Below are positions 21,540 to 33,063 of a stretch of 64,000 nt of DNA, in pieces (position 1 is the stretch's first letter; every line of letters begins with the position of its first letter). This DNA is from Venturia oleaginea (taxonomy: Eukaryota; Ascomycota; Dothideomycetes; Venturiales; Venturiaceae). The position numbers were made by a program, and so were the translations under genes. Under the pieces are notes generated by a model. The model was not told the DNA's origin, searched no databases, and saw only the letters and a list, made by a program, of their open reading frames with translations. The stretch lies in contig JABMLP010000004.1 of the NCBI GenBank assembly GCA_013176395.1, positions 930,001-994,000 on the forward strand, given 5' to 3'.

Positions 21540-23650
21540 ATGGCCGACTATAGTGAGTCTCAGCTATCTTCGAGTCGGGTTGTCAGTCTACTAATAATTA
21601 CAGAAGGTACACGCATTCTTTCAGCAAAGCGCCCACTTGCGATTGATGGCCATGGTTCTGAGACGTCTAACATTGATACACGACCTGCGAAGCAATTGAA
21701 AGTCCTCAACGATCCAGAAGGAGGTGATGGGGAAGGTCCGGAAGTAGTGGGAACGCCCGAAGAACGAGAAGATTCCGAGGACACGCCAGCAGTACAAGCA
21801 GCCCCGCTAGCTCCATCCGAACAACGACTCGTTGCAACCGAGCCTACGGAGAATGGAGAGGCTTTTACCCAACTGCAAGTCAAGATTCGAACTGTAGCCA
21901 CCAAAGTCCGTACCAAGGCTCCATTCGACAAAAACCAGTGCATACTTCGGAAACCAACCGATTCGTGGGAGAAACAACTCTCTGTCAACCTCATCACAAA
22001 AGAAATTCCGATACTACATATCCCGGAACGTCGATGATACTGGCAATAAGATACTGGCACAAGAGTTGGTTAATCTGATTTTGTTACAGATTCCCGACAT
22101 ATTCCCCACCCTTCTCGTCAAACATGGAATAGTGTGGGCGACGAAGAACGATCTGGACGAGATGCTTGACGATGTGTTTGTGAAGGATTTATTGGAGACG
22201 AAGGGACTGTCCAAGATGGCATTTTCCATCCCCGGATCCGAGAAGCATGTGCCAGGTAATCACAATCCATATCGAATCTTCCGCACCGGCGCAGGAACTG
22301 GCTGTCAAGGGTTCAAATGTGGTAACAAGCATACCCAGAAGGTCGTGTGGATGTATTGTCTGCGTTTATGTGGGAAGTGCATCAAGGACCATCAAATCGA
22401 TGTAAGGTTCTGTATCCGATGATCTGATCCACCAATCTAACGGCCTCTAGTACGACACTGCGCTGAAGAGAATACTGCAAGCCGGCTTTACTCACGCTGA
22501 CCGATGCCTGCGCCTTCTAGGAAGCATTTTATTCTGGTCCAATAATGGATATCCTACAATCATTACCTCCCGCTACTACTACGCTCCTGCCGTCGATGCT
22601 TTCAGCAAACGTTACATGGAGTTCGAGGCGATCGAAGGCACAGATGGTGCTCCCGCGTTCGATAATTGGCTTGCCCTCGAGTTGGAATTCCTCAAAAACC
22701 GCATCATATCTTCCGAAGTATTTGTCCACTGGAAGCGCGCAGACGACAGGGCGCACCAGCAGCAAATTGATGACGGCAGAATCGCGCGCTTAAGAGATAT
22801 CAGTTCTAGAATCGACAGTATATGACCACATATCACCCTCGACGTCTTCAAAGACTGTGACTCCTACCAGAATCAATTACTTTACGGATACTGGGCGCCA
22901 TTCACAGATGCTTGCTGGAAGACACTCGAGCCCAAAATCATTCGCGAAGCCAGAGCTCTTCGTGTTGAGGCCATCAAGAAGAAAATGGATCAAGTCTATC
23001 TTAATTTTAGCGACGATCTCTTGGAACGATGCCTTTCCTACCAGGAAGAGCTCAATAACACCGACGTTCTGACAGACGCCGAATGGACCACACTGTCTGA
23101 GAACATCGAGAGAGAGAGGCCAACAAACTCATTGACGACGCCGTCGCGGCTCGTCACAACGCCATTCGTGCCACAAGTGCTCAGTTCTTCGCCGAAGCAC
23201 CTGCATTCCTACTAAAGCAATGCCCAACCTGGAAATAGCAGCTCAAACTCGCAACCTTTTGGAGTCTCCTACATGAGAACACGTATTCGAGCTATCGTTA
23301 ATGAAATCCGCTATCGAGCACCCCAACTCTACCCACAGGACGTGACGCATTCTCCCGCACTCAACGCACAATCTCGGTTCTGGACACCAGTCGCCACCGC
23401 GCAGGAGCTGCGTATCATTGTCGCCTCTATCCTTGGTGAACTCGGTGCGAGGAACGCGCATCTGAGTTGGATTTCCCTGGCTGTGAGGCAGCAGGCACCG
23501 ATCCCTGTGGACGAATCTATGCTGAGTCACTGCGCTTCTCGTAGGGAACAGTGGAGGAATTGGACACGGATTGTTAGTGCGCAGGGGCTGGATGCGATTG
23601 TGGATGCGATTTTGGCTGAGGTTGTGATTCCCTTTAGATATCGGTTTTGA
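21540..23650 (+). pseudogene. Broken fungal gene with Cys-rich motif (F-box-type family?), several lesions
   Basis: Protein-like sequence runs through frame changes. ATG at 21540, a 13-nt first exon and intron ending at 21602 lead to SAKRPLAIDGHG and a charged, disordered segment. Near 21998-22001 (an A-run) the frame must change to continue into YYISRNVDDTGNKILAQ and IPDIFPTLLVKHGIVWATK. A Cys-rich patch follows (GCQGFKCGNKH, YCLRLCGKCIKDH), then a normal intron (22402-22450). The frame continues to an in-frame TGA at 22823, resumes in the same frame through LERCLSYQEELNNTDVL, shifts in a GA repeat at 23108-23119, meets a TAG at 23236 and shifts again before 23273-23650. Four or more lesions make a working gene unlikely. 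The domain identity is uncertain. Confidence 0.6.
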
Positions 23651-24993
23651 GGTGGGGTCGTGATGGCATGGCGATTACGACACGGTTATGGCACTTGACT
23701 CGGGCACAAGGTTACGATACTTTTCCATTGCCACACCATCCGAATACGGTCAATGGTTTTTGTGGCAACATCTCTCTTTTCGTCTTCATTTCTATACTGG
23801 CTAGTGCTTTATCCTTTATTCGCCCGATCCAATTCTTTTGACGGTTTCGCTTGGAGTTTAGCGATGGCGTCTTTTCACACGGTCTTCCTTTTTTCAATTC
23901 TGTAAGGAGTTACGGTCCTGGGTTTCGATGGGGTGCAAGGGATTACGCCGATAGGTTCTTGATGAACTAGCACAGGGTTTTAAGGGGTTATATATAGTAA
24001 TGGCTTCTTTCTTGGATACCCTACCTACCATGCTTGTGTGAGGCGCTGCCATTTGTTTCCCCGATCTGTTCGCGGGTCTGATTTTGGAATCTTTGTGCAA
24101 TCTTTTTCGGTTGTTCTCGTTGCCGTGAAATGTCGTTTGGAGCGGGGATTGTGATTATGAAGGTAAGGTGTTCTGGCTGTATATTATACTCCTTCCATCT
24201 CTCCACCGTGAGAGAGATCCGGAAAGGTTTTCATGAATGAGATGTCACACGCAGATGAGTATCCTTATTCTTTTCCGACAGATAAAGGAATCAGCAAAAT
24301 GAACGAATGAACATCTTCAATGCGTAAAAATATATGGAAAAGATGTCGTGAAAAGGGGAAACAAGAAATAATTCCAGATGCAAAATACAAGATGATGATT
24401 TACAACGCTGGGCATCAATTAAAAACTCCACAAAGGGAAAGAGTCGGGAATCAATAGGTATAGATAGCGATACTCTCTCTTTGAAAAATGCTATGAAGAG
24501 AGAAGATACGGAGGCAAAGCAATAGATACCCTACTCGTTAAACCCTATCAATCAGACCAACTAATTAATACTTCTATATACAATCTACACCCGTTCTTAC
24601 TAGTACCAAGCTACTATGTAAGCACACATCACCGAAGAAAAACGATAAACCATTTCCTCGACGAAATCCGTACCTCCCAACCTACTGAACAAACTTAACA
24701 TTCTATGCTAGCTTGGCAAATTCCAAGACCTATAGTTATTCGAGTCTATTAGATATTTAGAGATGATTGCGATATCGTTCGGCCGCAAAGCTGGATAACT
24801 TATTCACTGGGTATCCTAGTATAAAATGCAAAGCTTATTTTCAGATAGATCATGCTCGCATGTATCATAGGGTACATCAGTGCGCTCTTACAAGCCAACG
24901 TTTTCATCATCTTTTGAGAATAACAGAATTATCGTACAAACCTGTAGGCGCTGGCCGATTGGTAGATTGACGAAAATAATAACGATATATTTT
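23651..24993. other. AT-rich intergenic region before the complete pogo element
   Basis: No coding frame or RNA gene recognised. Base composition becomes AT-rich from about 24200 to 24990. Confidence 0.45.
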
Positions 24994-24995
24994 TA

Positions 24996-26810
24996 ACGTA
25001 TTCCACCACCGAGCCGGCCACTTTTCCTTGGCACGACCAACTCATATTACGCCTCTTCAAATTCATCGCTATCAACAATAGATTCCAAGTCTGTCGTGCT
25101 GCTATCTGATTCAGAAGATATCTCAATATCCTTTTTACACCTTCGCGCATTGTGCCCAGTCGCGCCGCAGTTCCCACAGCGCCGTAAAGCTGGCCGGGCT
25201 GTTTCTTGATCACCACTACCACGAGCCTTCTTTGATTTCTGAGGCGCTACAGACGCCTCAGCAGCTACCTGCGCTGCTGCAGTCCCGTACTCTATAATAC
25301 CACCTTGCTGGATCCACTTCCTTTTGCGCGATTTTCGCTTCGTCATTACTGCCAATTGCTCTTCAAGCTCGTGGTTTCGTGCAATAAGTAGAGTGTTCTG
25401 GTGCAGCATCAATTCAGCGCTCTTGACAAGCTGAGAGAAGCCAGTCTGCGCAGTAACTGGTGACCGAGTGAAAGATTCGCGTACAAGCTTTGATTGAGAT
25501 CCAAATTCTTGAGTATTGCTTGGAGTCTTCGACTGCCACGGCGTCTCCTGCGGTGGGGGTGCTGGTGGGGTACGTAGCCGTACTTCAAGGCGATCCAATA
25601 CCACCTCCGCGTTGATAGGGACTAGCCCTACCATCTCAAAAGCCTTTCGACAGTTCTCTTCTGTAAACACGTCGAAAAACGCGTCTTTGAAGGCTGGGAG
25701 AAAGCCTTCTTTGTTGATATGGTAGACGCGTCGGCGTGCCAAGTCTCGAACTCGTTGAGAGTACTTGCACTTCAACGGCGAGAAGCAGACCACATCAAAC
25801 GGCTGGAGGATATGCGATGAATGAGGTGACATACAGAGCGTTAGGATCTTATGTTCGAGGCAGTAGTCCTTGAAATCCTGGTTGAGATGGCTCTCATGGC
25901 CGTCCAAGATGAGCAGCCTATACCCCCCTACTTGACGCGCCTTTGTATGCGCGTCAAAGTGCTTCAACCACTTAAGACCAAGCGCATTATTTGTCCAGCC
26001 GTTCTCAGAGACCGAGAGCTTCCAATTCCGTGGTATATCTGCCTCCTCATACCACGCAGAGATGTGAACGCGTCCTTTGTAGATAATGAAGGGCGGGGTC
26101 GCATACCCAGCGGCGCAGATACTCTGGATAACTGTAACCCACTCGCGATTGCCTGGCTGGATCAAATTAGGCCGTGTACGTCTTTCAGAAGCTGTGACGA
26201 CCTTCATTGACCCAATAACGCCCATCTGGAAGCCAATCTCGTCAAAGTTGTGCGTATCCTTGTCGTGGATGCCGTACTTGGCTTTAGTATCTGCAATGAG
26301 CTTGAACCACGCGCCGATAATCTCTGGATCTTCCTGTAGTATCCTCTGCCTATCCTTGGCTCGATTGAAGGCCATCTTGAACTCATCTGAACGCGTTACG
26401 AACCTCTCAGCCCAGTTTTGCCCTACTGGCTCTCCACCGCGTACACCCAGCAGTTTATCCGCCACATCTGCCACCTCACACAGCCGGGGCGCAAATCCTC
26501 GCAAATCGAGGTCGAGGATATATTGGACAAGCGTTTGCTCTTCTGTCGCAGTGAGCTTATGGGAGTTTGGGCGAGTTTGAGATGGAGAGGTAATTCCGCA
26601 GAGCCGATCAGAGAGCCTTTGGTGTTTGATGTTGAAGGCTGCAGCAGCGCGCCGTAGGCTTTGAAATTGGCCAGAGGTATAGGCCTGAAGAGCGAGATCA
26701 ATTCTGCCTTCTTCTTGAACGGCTATCGCGTTGCGTTGTTGAGACATTGCGTGTTGAAGAGGATAAGGGCTGTGCCAAGGAAGAGTGGCCGGCTCGGTGG
26801 TGGAATACGT
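24996..26810 (-). mobile_element. Pogo/Fot1-type DNA transposon, apparently complete
   Basis: 1815 bp with TIRs of about 39 bp beginning ACGTATTCCACCACCGAG at both ends, nearly identical (one difference seen), and TA flanks at 24994-24995 and 26811-26812. A single full-length transposase gene lies within. The features needed for mobility, by the standards of the family, are all visible. Confidence 0.93.
25047..26747 (-). CDS. Pogo/Fot1 transposase, full length
   Basis: Catalyses cut-and-paste transposition into TA sites. An intact 566-aa frame from ATG at 26747. Residues 15-50 form the psq-type helix-turn-helix, 60-130 the CENP-B/Tc5-type DNA-binding domain (EEQTLVQYILDLDLRGFAPR, NWAERFV), 165-360 the DDE_1 catalytic domain. 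Candidate catalytic aspartates are Asp169 (HNFDEIGFQMG), Asp282 (LLILDGHESH) and Asp318 (SHILQPFDVV), the DDD pattern of pogo. Residues 460-500 are helical and basic (MTKRKSRKRKW). A CCHC zinc knuckle (CGNCGATGHNARRC, 524-537) and an acidic Ser-rich tail complete it. No stop or frameshift is visible, in contrast to the relative at 11.1-12.7 kb. Confidence 0.95.
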   Translation of the reverse strand: MSQQRNAIAVQEEGRIDLALQAYTSGQFQSLRRAAAAFNIKHQRLSDRLCGITSPSQTRPNSHKLTATEEQTLVQYILDLDLRGFAPRLCEVADVADKLLGVRGGEPVGQNWAERFVTRSDEFKMAFNRAKDRQRILQEDPEIIGAWFKLIADTKAKYGIHDKDTHNFDEIGFQMGVIGSMKVVTASERRTRPNLIQPGNREWVTVIQSICAAGYATPPFIIYKGRVHISAWYEEADIPRNWKLSVSENGWTNNALGLKWLKHFDAHTKARQVGGYRLLILDGHESHLNQDFKDYCLEHKILTLCMSPHSSHILQPFDVVCFSPLKCKYSQRVRDLARRRVYHINKEGFLPAFKDAFFDVFTEENCRKAFEMVGLVPINAEVVLDRLEVRLRTPPAPPPQETPWQSKTPSNTQEFGSQSKLVRESFTRSPVTAQTGFSQLVKSAELMLHQNTLLIARNHELEEQLAVMTKRKSRKRKWIQQGGIIEYGTAAAQVAAEASVAPQKSKKARGSGDQETARPALRRCGNCGATGHNARRCKKDIEISSESDSSTTDLESIVDSDEFEEA

Positions 26811-26875
26811 TATATGTAGTGCTAATGATATATAAAATAAAAAATGTATAAGCTTCCGCTATCAATGATATTTAA

Positions 26876-26906
26876 GAAGAAGGAGAAGAAGAAGAAGTGA
26901 ACGAAA
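26876..26906. repeat. GAA-rich microsatellite
   Basis: AAGAAGAAGGAGAAGAAG-type purine repeat just outside the complete pogo element. Simple repeat only. Confidence 0.7.
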
Positions 26907-27023
26907 AAGAATCAATCAAGCGTGCAGCTATCCAAAACATGTGAAGCACGTCCAGCACGCTCATCATCATAACCGCCGAACTTTTACAAAATCAGAAGGA
27001 AAAGCAAGCGGAGATGGAATAAC

Positions 27024-27566
27024 TCAAGAATAAGCAGAAATCGCCTTCCCAATCTGCATCGTAACCCTGCTCCCAAACCACTTCCCAGCAGGCTGATTAA
27101 TAGTCGACTGAACACTCATAACAGCATCAGCATACTCATTAGCAGTACTCTCATGATGCTTCAAAGTAGCAACAACCCCCTTCCGATCCCTAGCATTAAT
27201 AGCAGGCTTAATAGCAATCCACTGATCGACAACTCTCTGCGTAGCTTGAGACACTTGATCGATTGGCTGCAGGAAAGAAGTAGAATCGGAGACGGTGATT
27301 TTTTGGCCCATGCGGATATAGCGCGCGTCTGTGGAGAGGAGGTCGGAGACTTCGTGGCAGGCTTTTTCGATGCGGGGCCAGCGGGTGACTACGTCTGCGG
27401 GGGGCATTTTTGGGTTGATGGCTTTGAGGGCGTCGGTGAGGCTGTTCAGGGATTGGATTACGTTTTTCATGGAGGTTATTATGTTGGCGGAGGTGTTGTC
27501 ATTGGCGATTGGAGCTGCGAGGGTAGTGCTGGCGAGGCAGAGGAGAGGTATGATGCTGAATCGCAT
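27024..27566 (-). CDS. Secreted HsbA-family (hydrophobic surface-binding / galactomannoprotein) protein
   Basis: Cell-wall or secreted protein of the family that in Aspergillus adsorbs to hydrophobic surfaces and recruits hydrolases. Single exon, 180 aa. The signal peptide is MRFSIIPLLCLASTTLAAPI with cleavage probably after Ala17 or 18. The rest is alpha-helical: NIITSMKNVIQSLNSLTDAL at the start of the domain, then KMPPADVVTRWPRIEKACHE, and a C-terminal helix KWFGSRVTMQIGKAI. Length and helical layout match the family. There is only one Cys in the mature part. It sits 0.2 kb from the transposon. Family call is by overall pattern, fairly sure. Confidence 0.8.
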   Translation of the reverse strand: MRFSIIPLLCLASTTLAAPIANDNTSANIITSMKNVIQSLNSLTDALKAINPKMPPADVVTRWPRIEKACHEVSDLLSTDARYIRMGQKITVSDSTSFLQPIDQVSQATQRVVDQWIAIKPAINARDRKGVVATLKHHESTANEYADAVMSVQSTINQPAGKWFGSRVTMQIGKAISAYS

Positions 27567-29385
27567 TTTGAATTTGCGGTGGTAGACTGGGGTCTAATTG
27601 AGGTTGTCTTCTATGGCAATATTCTGATCTGGGTCCAGTGACTTAGATTTGGGTTCGTGGTTTCCTGTCAAATGGATTTTGGAATGATAGAGTTTGTCGA
27701 TTGGAGCAGGCTGTTTGTCAAAAGATGAGAAGCTGATGATTGTTTGAAAGCTTTCATGATTTCTGCTGAGGACGAGAAATCGCAATGACTTTATGCTCCT
27801 CTCAAAATCTGCCCTCCTCGGTATCCTGTAAGACTTCTTCCATCTTTCGGGGCTCTGAACTCTTGGTACTCATCTGCCACCTTTCCTAAAGCCTATGCTG
27901 TTGAGAGTATTGCAGTAGCGTTATAGCGGTACACCCAATGAAAATAGCAGGCCACGAGGTTGGCCATGATAAACGTGGTCAGGGCCCCGGCTGTGTCAGT
28001 ATATGAAATGTGATGGGCAAGGAAGAGGTTGATGCTCAGCCTTGTTGTTGTTTGTGGGCGGATGATGTTCAAGCTGAGACATGTGATCAGCCCGAAAAAC
28101 AGCTCGGTCTCCAGCGAGCCGCATCAATCTGGCGGGAGAGATACATCACCGTGCTGATCTACGAACGGCTGTGAAGCATGGGTCGACTTTGAAGTCGCAT
28201 ATTTTCGTAGACGTGCGAGGCAATAGCGAATGCAGCAAGTAACTACGGTGCCTGTTCCTTGGGCAAGGACGAATTGAGCTATACTCGTGGACGTCGTGTT
28301 GGGAGAGCGATGGCCGTATCATGGTAAGGACGAAAGGTTCAGTATGGTGGTGAACGATTGATTGGGAGAGATGAAGATGGCCAAAATTTGTCACGTCGCT
28401 TGAGGAGCGAAGTCACATGTCTACCCCTCTTTTGCCCTTCTCTCTCCCTGCCCTATGAACCAGCCCGTGCCTCCACGAACTGCCATCAGCTCAACATCAG
28501 ACCCCCCTGAAACGTGCTACAGGATAACCAGTAGTCGAAAATTCTGGAGAATGTTCTTCATCCGTGCTTCATTCATCATGAACCTGACCTCGGACTGTAC
28601 CCCGCATCCAAACAGCTTGTCAATTACGCGCTAGGCTCTATAGGTCAAGTCCTGGACTTCTCCCATCACATCAGCAAATATCAAGTCTACATATCGGGGT
28701 GATCAACTATAGCCTGATACTGTCTCTGATACAGAGGTCAATGGGCGAGAAATCCTTCTTCCACGTGGACATGGAGAGGGAATATAGCCTCTTTATCAAG
28801 GGAGGAGATGAATCTGCACAGTGCTTGGCCGCAACCGTCTCCATCTGTTCGCGGACCTTTTGCTGTCATTCGAGATTTGAAGCAAGGTAACGCCGCATTG
28901 ATCCCACTGTTCGGATGGCCTGCAAATAAAGAGCTAATGGCAACCTGCTCGTTGTGGAAACCGGTCCTCAACGGTTGTTACTTCCTACTTGGATGAATAT
29001 GCCAGTAGAAATGGCAGTTTACACGACAGAAAAGCGAATAACCCAATCACCATGAACTCCCTCAACTTGTCAGTAATTCACACAAAACACACACCCAAAA
29101 ATTCTTCCCGGTTAACCTTGGAGTGGCAACTGTTGGGGCACCGGAATCAGCTCTCAGAAACGATCCATGATACCAACAGAATGGGGAGACCTGAGTGACA
29201 GCATTCAGAAAGTTTGAGCATCCCCGAAGTTGCTGTTTGTGATCCGATCTGGATAAGTATAATCCAATGTCACCGCACCTTCGTGTAGCAGGTGATGTTG
29301 ATGCAAATCAGCCCAGATGAAACAAAGATGCATATTCTAAAATGGTATATACTGCGAAGAAGGATTTGGGTTTGGGAGCAAACAA
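27567..29385. other. Intergenic region, no supported gene
   Basis: About 1.8 kb containing the HsbA promoter and the 3' side of the convergent-facing acyl-CoA synthetase gene. Only short unsupported frames occur. Confidence 0.5.
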
Positions 29386-31089
29386 TTACAACTTAGCCTT
29401 TAGCTTCTCTTGCGCCAACATTGCTTCGGCAACGTTCTTCCGCTGGATCTTGCCTGTTGCGGTCTTGGGCATGTTATCTGTGAAGAAAATCTACTTCTCG
29501 TCAGTACCTCACTTTATTCACTGACACATTTGCACATACCTTGTTTGGAAGCTTGAACTTGGCCACTCGGTCTTTCATCCAATCTTTCAGTTCCTCGGCA
29601 GCCAGCTTAGCATCAGGCTTGAGCACGATCGCAAAAGCAACATCTTGTCCATACATCTCATCCTCAATCGCGAAACTGACGGCCTCGCTCACAGCGGGAT
29701 GTTGCGCAACAGCATTGTCCAATTCAATTGGACTGATTTTCTCACCACCCTTGTTGATCAGCTCCTTGATACGACCAGTAATGAAGACGTAGCCATCCTT
29801 GTCCTTTTTGCCTTGATCGCCAGTTCTGAAAAAGCCTCCCTTCGTGAACGAAGATTCATTTGCAGAAGGATTGTTCAGATACCCCTTGGTGACATTTTCG
29901 CCCCGGATGGAAATTTCACCCTCCGCGCCTTGTGGAACCTCGTCACCCTCCGCGTTCAAGATCTTGACCTCAACACCTTGTCCAATGCCAACACTTCCAG
30001 GTTGTCGCTTTCCTACTGATGGTAATGGATTGGATGTCATCTGATGCGCTGCTTCCGTCATTGCGTATGCCTCAAGAACTGGAGCGTTGAATGCCTTTTC
30101 CAGCTCATGGAAAACCTTTGGGCTCAACGGACTCGAGCAACTCCTGATGAATCGAATCTCCGGCTTTGGACTCGGCGGTGCGCCCTTCAGCAAAATCTGA
30201 TGCATTGTTGGTACAGCAGTGTACCAATTGGCCTTGTGTGTAATAAAGTCAGGCCAAAAGTCGGATGCTGAGAACTTTTGGGGAACGATGACGGAGCCGT
30301 GGGAGGCAAGGGGTGCGAGAAATCCAGCAAGAAGTCCGTGGACGTGGAAGAGGGGCATAACGAGGTATGTGCGATCGGAAGGAGTAAGTTGATACGTCTG
30401 CTGGATGTTTTTCATGGTCCTTGTAAGGTTGCGATGCGTCAGAGGAACAGCCTTTGGTCTGCCAGTTGTGCCCGATGTATGCAGTACAAGCGCAACATCA
30501 TCAGCCTGGGCCTGCTCGACTTGTTTATTACCCTTGCCAGCTAGCTTCCCCTCCTCTTTGACGTCCAAAACCACCTCTTGTCCATTCCAGTAACACTCTG
30601 CTATCGCAGCTTGGTATTTCCGAGCAGCTCGAACAGCGGCCGCGTCCTGGGCATAGGCTCCCCTTGGTACAAGGACGAGAGAGGATGTGAGGTCGTCGAT
30701 GTAGAATTCGAATTCAGATTGTTTGTAGGCAGGGTTCAGTGGAGCGGCAATGCTGAAGTATAAATTTAGCTTTGTCTTTCCTATTCTAGTAAGAAGCTTG
30801 TACATACGCTCTCTGCCATCCGGCAGCTAGGAATGATACCTGATAAACGTTAAATCATGTTCAAGATTTTGTCAAGAGCATTCGAGCCCCTTACTATGAA
30901 TTCAAAGCTGTTTGGTAGAGCTATAGATACGGCCGCTCCATTTGATATGCCGAGCCCGGCAATTTTTTGCTGGAACGAGCTGATGTGGGCACTCAATTGG
31001 GTAAAAGACACCGCCAGGGCAGATTTTCCAGGTATGATAACCGCTGTCGAATCCGACTGCTGGGAGAACGAATTGGATAGAGTCGACAT
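29386..31089 (-). CDS. Peroxisomal acyl-CoA synthetase-like AMP-binding enzyme (Pcs60 / oxalyl-CoA synthetase family)
   Basis: Adenylate-forming ligase; yeast Pcs60 is a peroxisomal oxalyl-CoA synthetase. Exons 31089-30895, 30839-30808 (32 nt), 30752-29540 and 29490-29386 join in frame to 514 aa with three GT-AG introns of 49-55 bp. The phosphate-binding loop is LHTSGTTGRPKAVPLTHRN; other family motifs are MPLFHVHGLLAGFLAPL, EAYAMTEAAHQM (motif A5), GFFRTGDQGKKDKDGYVFI, GRIKELINKGGEKISPIE and the C-terminal lysine loop MPKTATGKIQRK. The last residues AKL form a type 1 peroxisomal targeting signal. A frame open upstream to 31116 begins with TTG, so I use the first ATG. Substrate oxalate is inferred from the family. 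Confidence 0.9.
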
Positions 31090-32366
31090 GACGGGATTAT
31101 GTATATGAGACAGCAATGGGCAACTCGGGAGCCGTTGAAAGCTTCTAGAAAGGTTCCCAGGGAGATTGACTTTTGTGAGCTAGGTTGAAGATTGCACTTC
31201 CTACTTTTCATAAAAGCAGGAATGATGGGTGAGAATAGTTGATGTTCATGGGGACGGCGGTGATAAGTGATGCAATAGATTGCTTGGTAACGATCGGAAT
31301 CAGAGGGAAAAGCAAAACACGTGAAACATATGGATGCCGGATGGAAATGCGACTATCAATGGGAAAGCAGGAGGAAGTGCTTGCAGAGAAGTATATGCCA
31401 TGTAAATGATTGGAAATGTAGCATGTGGAAGTGGAAGTCAAAATAAGGCTCAAGTCACCTTATTTCAGCAAGCTTCGTACAACTTCTTTCAAACAACCTT
31501 AAGTCGATATCACTTCGATGTCTACAATGACTCGAGTAGAAATACAGTATGAACACGAACCGAACTGGACAAATGTTCGACCTCTACATCAGCATTCTCC
31601 ATGCTACTCGATGTGGCTCCCATCAATCGACGAGCCGTTTCACGTCCTCCAACGGGCCACACTACGGAGGTATTTCCTGCGACTCGGAATGTTCCCCCAC
31701 CTGTTCTCGGAAACCAACACTCAAGGAGGGAGATGGGCAGAATGTCTATGCAGCTTCGCGAATTACTATGCAGGATTCACGGAATCTAAAGGTCGTGCAA
31801 TAATTCAGCGCTTGGAGACCCGATGCCTGTTAGGAGTCCAAGTCCACAAGCCATTCACGCCATCAAACAAACTCTCTCCTCTTGACCAATCACGAACCAC
31901 AATTTCCCGATGCGGCTCATCTGCTTGTTTCTATTTCCAGAGCATCCTCGTGCTGAATTTCACTTTCCATCCTGTCTCTCAACCTATCGAACAGTTGCGT
32001 GGGTGTGTTCGAAGGTGCAATATGCTGTCTTCTTCATAACCTCGTCTCGCAACAGCGCTGTATCAACGTTGAAAACCCGTCAACGTCCGAAACCACAAGA
32101 TTATGAAAATACTCATTTTATCCCAAGCACGGCCCTGAATCTGCAAACGACTCATACCCGAAATGCACGGTCACAATAGCGCGTTGAGGGGGGCGCTGAA
32201 CACGATGTTTCGCCTTCGGGGATCTAACTCATAATCTTCGTTGGCCCCCTCTGCTTCTTCTCCACCTTCACTTAATATCGAATATCGAACCTTTCACTCG
32301 TTCCAGGTTCTTCATACGCTTCGTTTCTATTCCCATTTAACTATATATCCGCATACCTAATTCAAG
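31090..32366. promoter_or_regulatory. Divergent promoter region between acyl-CoA synthetase and GPI protein genes
   Basis: 1.3 kb between divergent starts. A 173-aa frame with ATG at 31518 (ends 32039) is open but shows no domain or family resemblance; I treat it as unassigned. A TATA-like ACTATATATCC lies at about 32340, 27 bp before the downstream ATG. Confidence 0.4.
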
Positions 32367-33063
32367 ATGCGCTTCTCTATTACCATTCTCCTTGCTGCTG
32401 CTGGCATCGTATCTGCTGCTTCCACTACCACAACTAGTGCTGCTGCTGCTTCTACAAGCTCGACTTGCGATGCTCAGAGGTAATCACTTGTGAGGGGACC
32501 GTTTCGGAACAAACAATAATGATCAATCAGTGTCTTCGACCTGTGCATCGAATCTACCACCGCCATCCTCAACGACTGCAACCAAGCCGACTACATATGC
32601 ATGTGCCAAAAGCAGTCAGATGTCTTAACGCAAGTGCTTCATTGACGAAATGAACGTATGAAGTACTAACAAGTCATAGTTGTTACAACACCTGCCCAAA
32701 TGATCCACTGCACCCATCGGCAATGGGCACGAATGCATCGTATTGCCAGGCCGCTGCTCAGTATGTCCATCTACTTTTTGTTGGCCCAACAGAGGCGCTG
32801 GAAAGTCTCCTTCCCACCAATTTCTAATATTGATGCCACGATCTAGACAATCCTCAGCCTCCGTCGCTGTATCCGGAACCCCTACTGTTGTTTCCTCCAC
32901 CGTCAGGCAAACAAGCTCAGCCTCCACCACACCTGCAACCGCAGCCTCTGCATCCAGCGCATCCGCTTTGGCAAGAGCCTCCAGCACCGGCGCCGCTGCG
33001 AACGTATACGCGCCAGTCGGTGGTCTCGCAGCCATGGCAATTGGCGCCATTGGCCTGCTGTAA
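32367..33063 (+). CDS. GPI-anchored Ser/Thr-rich cell-surface protein
   Basis: Secreted protein probably attached to the plasma membrane or wall. Exons 32367-32479, 32531-32629, 32680-32760 and 32847-33063 keep frame and give 169 aa. Intron 2 has a GC donor (GCAAGT) with a normal AG end. Signal peptide MRFSITILLAAAGIVSAAS; then a Ser/Thr/Ala-rich segment; then a cysteine module with eight cysteines between residues 34 and 95 (SSTCDAQSVFDLCIESTTAI, DYICMCQKQSDVLTCYNTC, NASYCQAA), like a known Aspergillus GPI-anchored Ser/Thr-rich family. A second Ser/Ala-rich stalk leads to a hydrophobic end, GGLAAMAIGAIGLL, the expected GPI signal. The omega site is likely Gly or Ala near 145. Confidence 0.87.

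Noticed and set aside
31518..32039. 173-codon frame with ATG between the acyl-CoA synthetase and GPI-protein genes
   Set aside because: Composition and sequence show no domain, signal peptide or splice logic; kept as unassigned.
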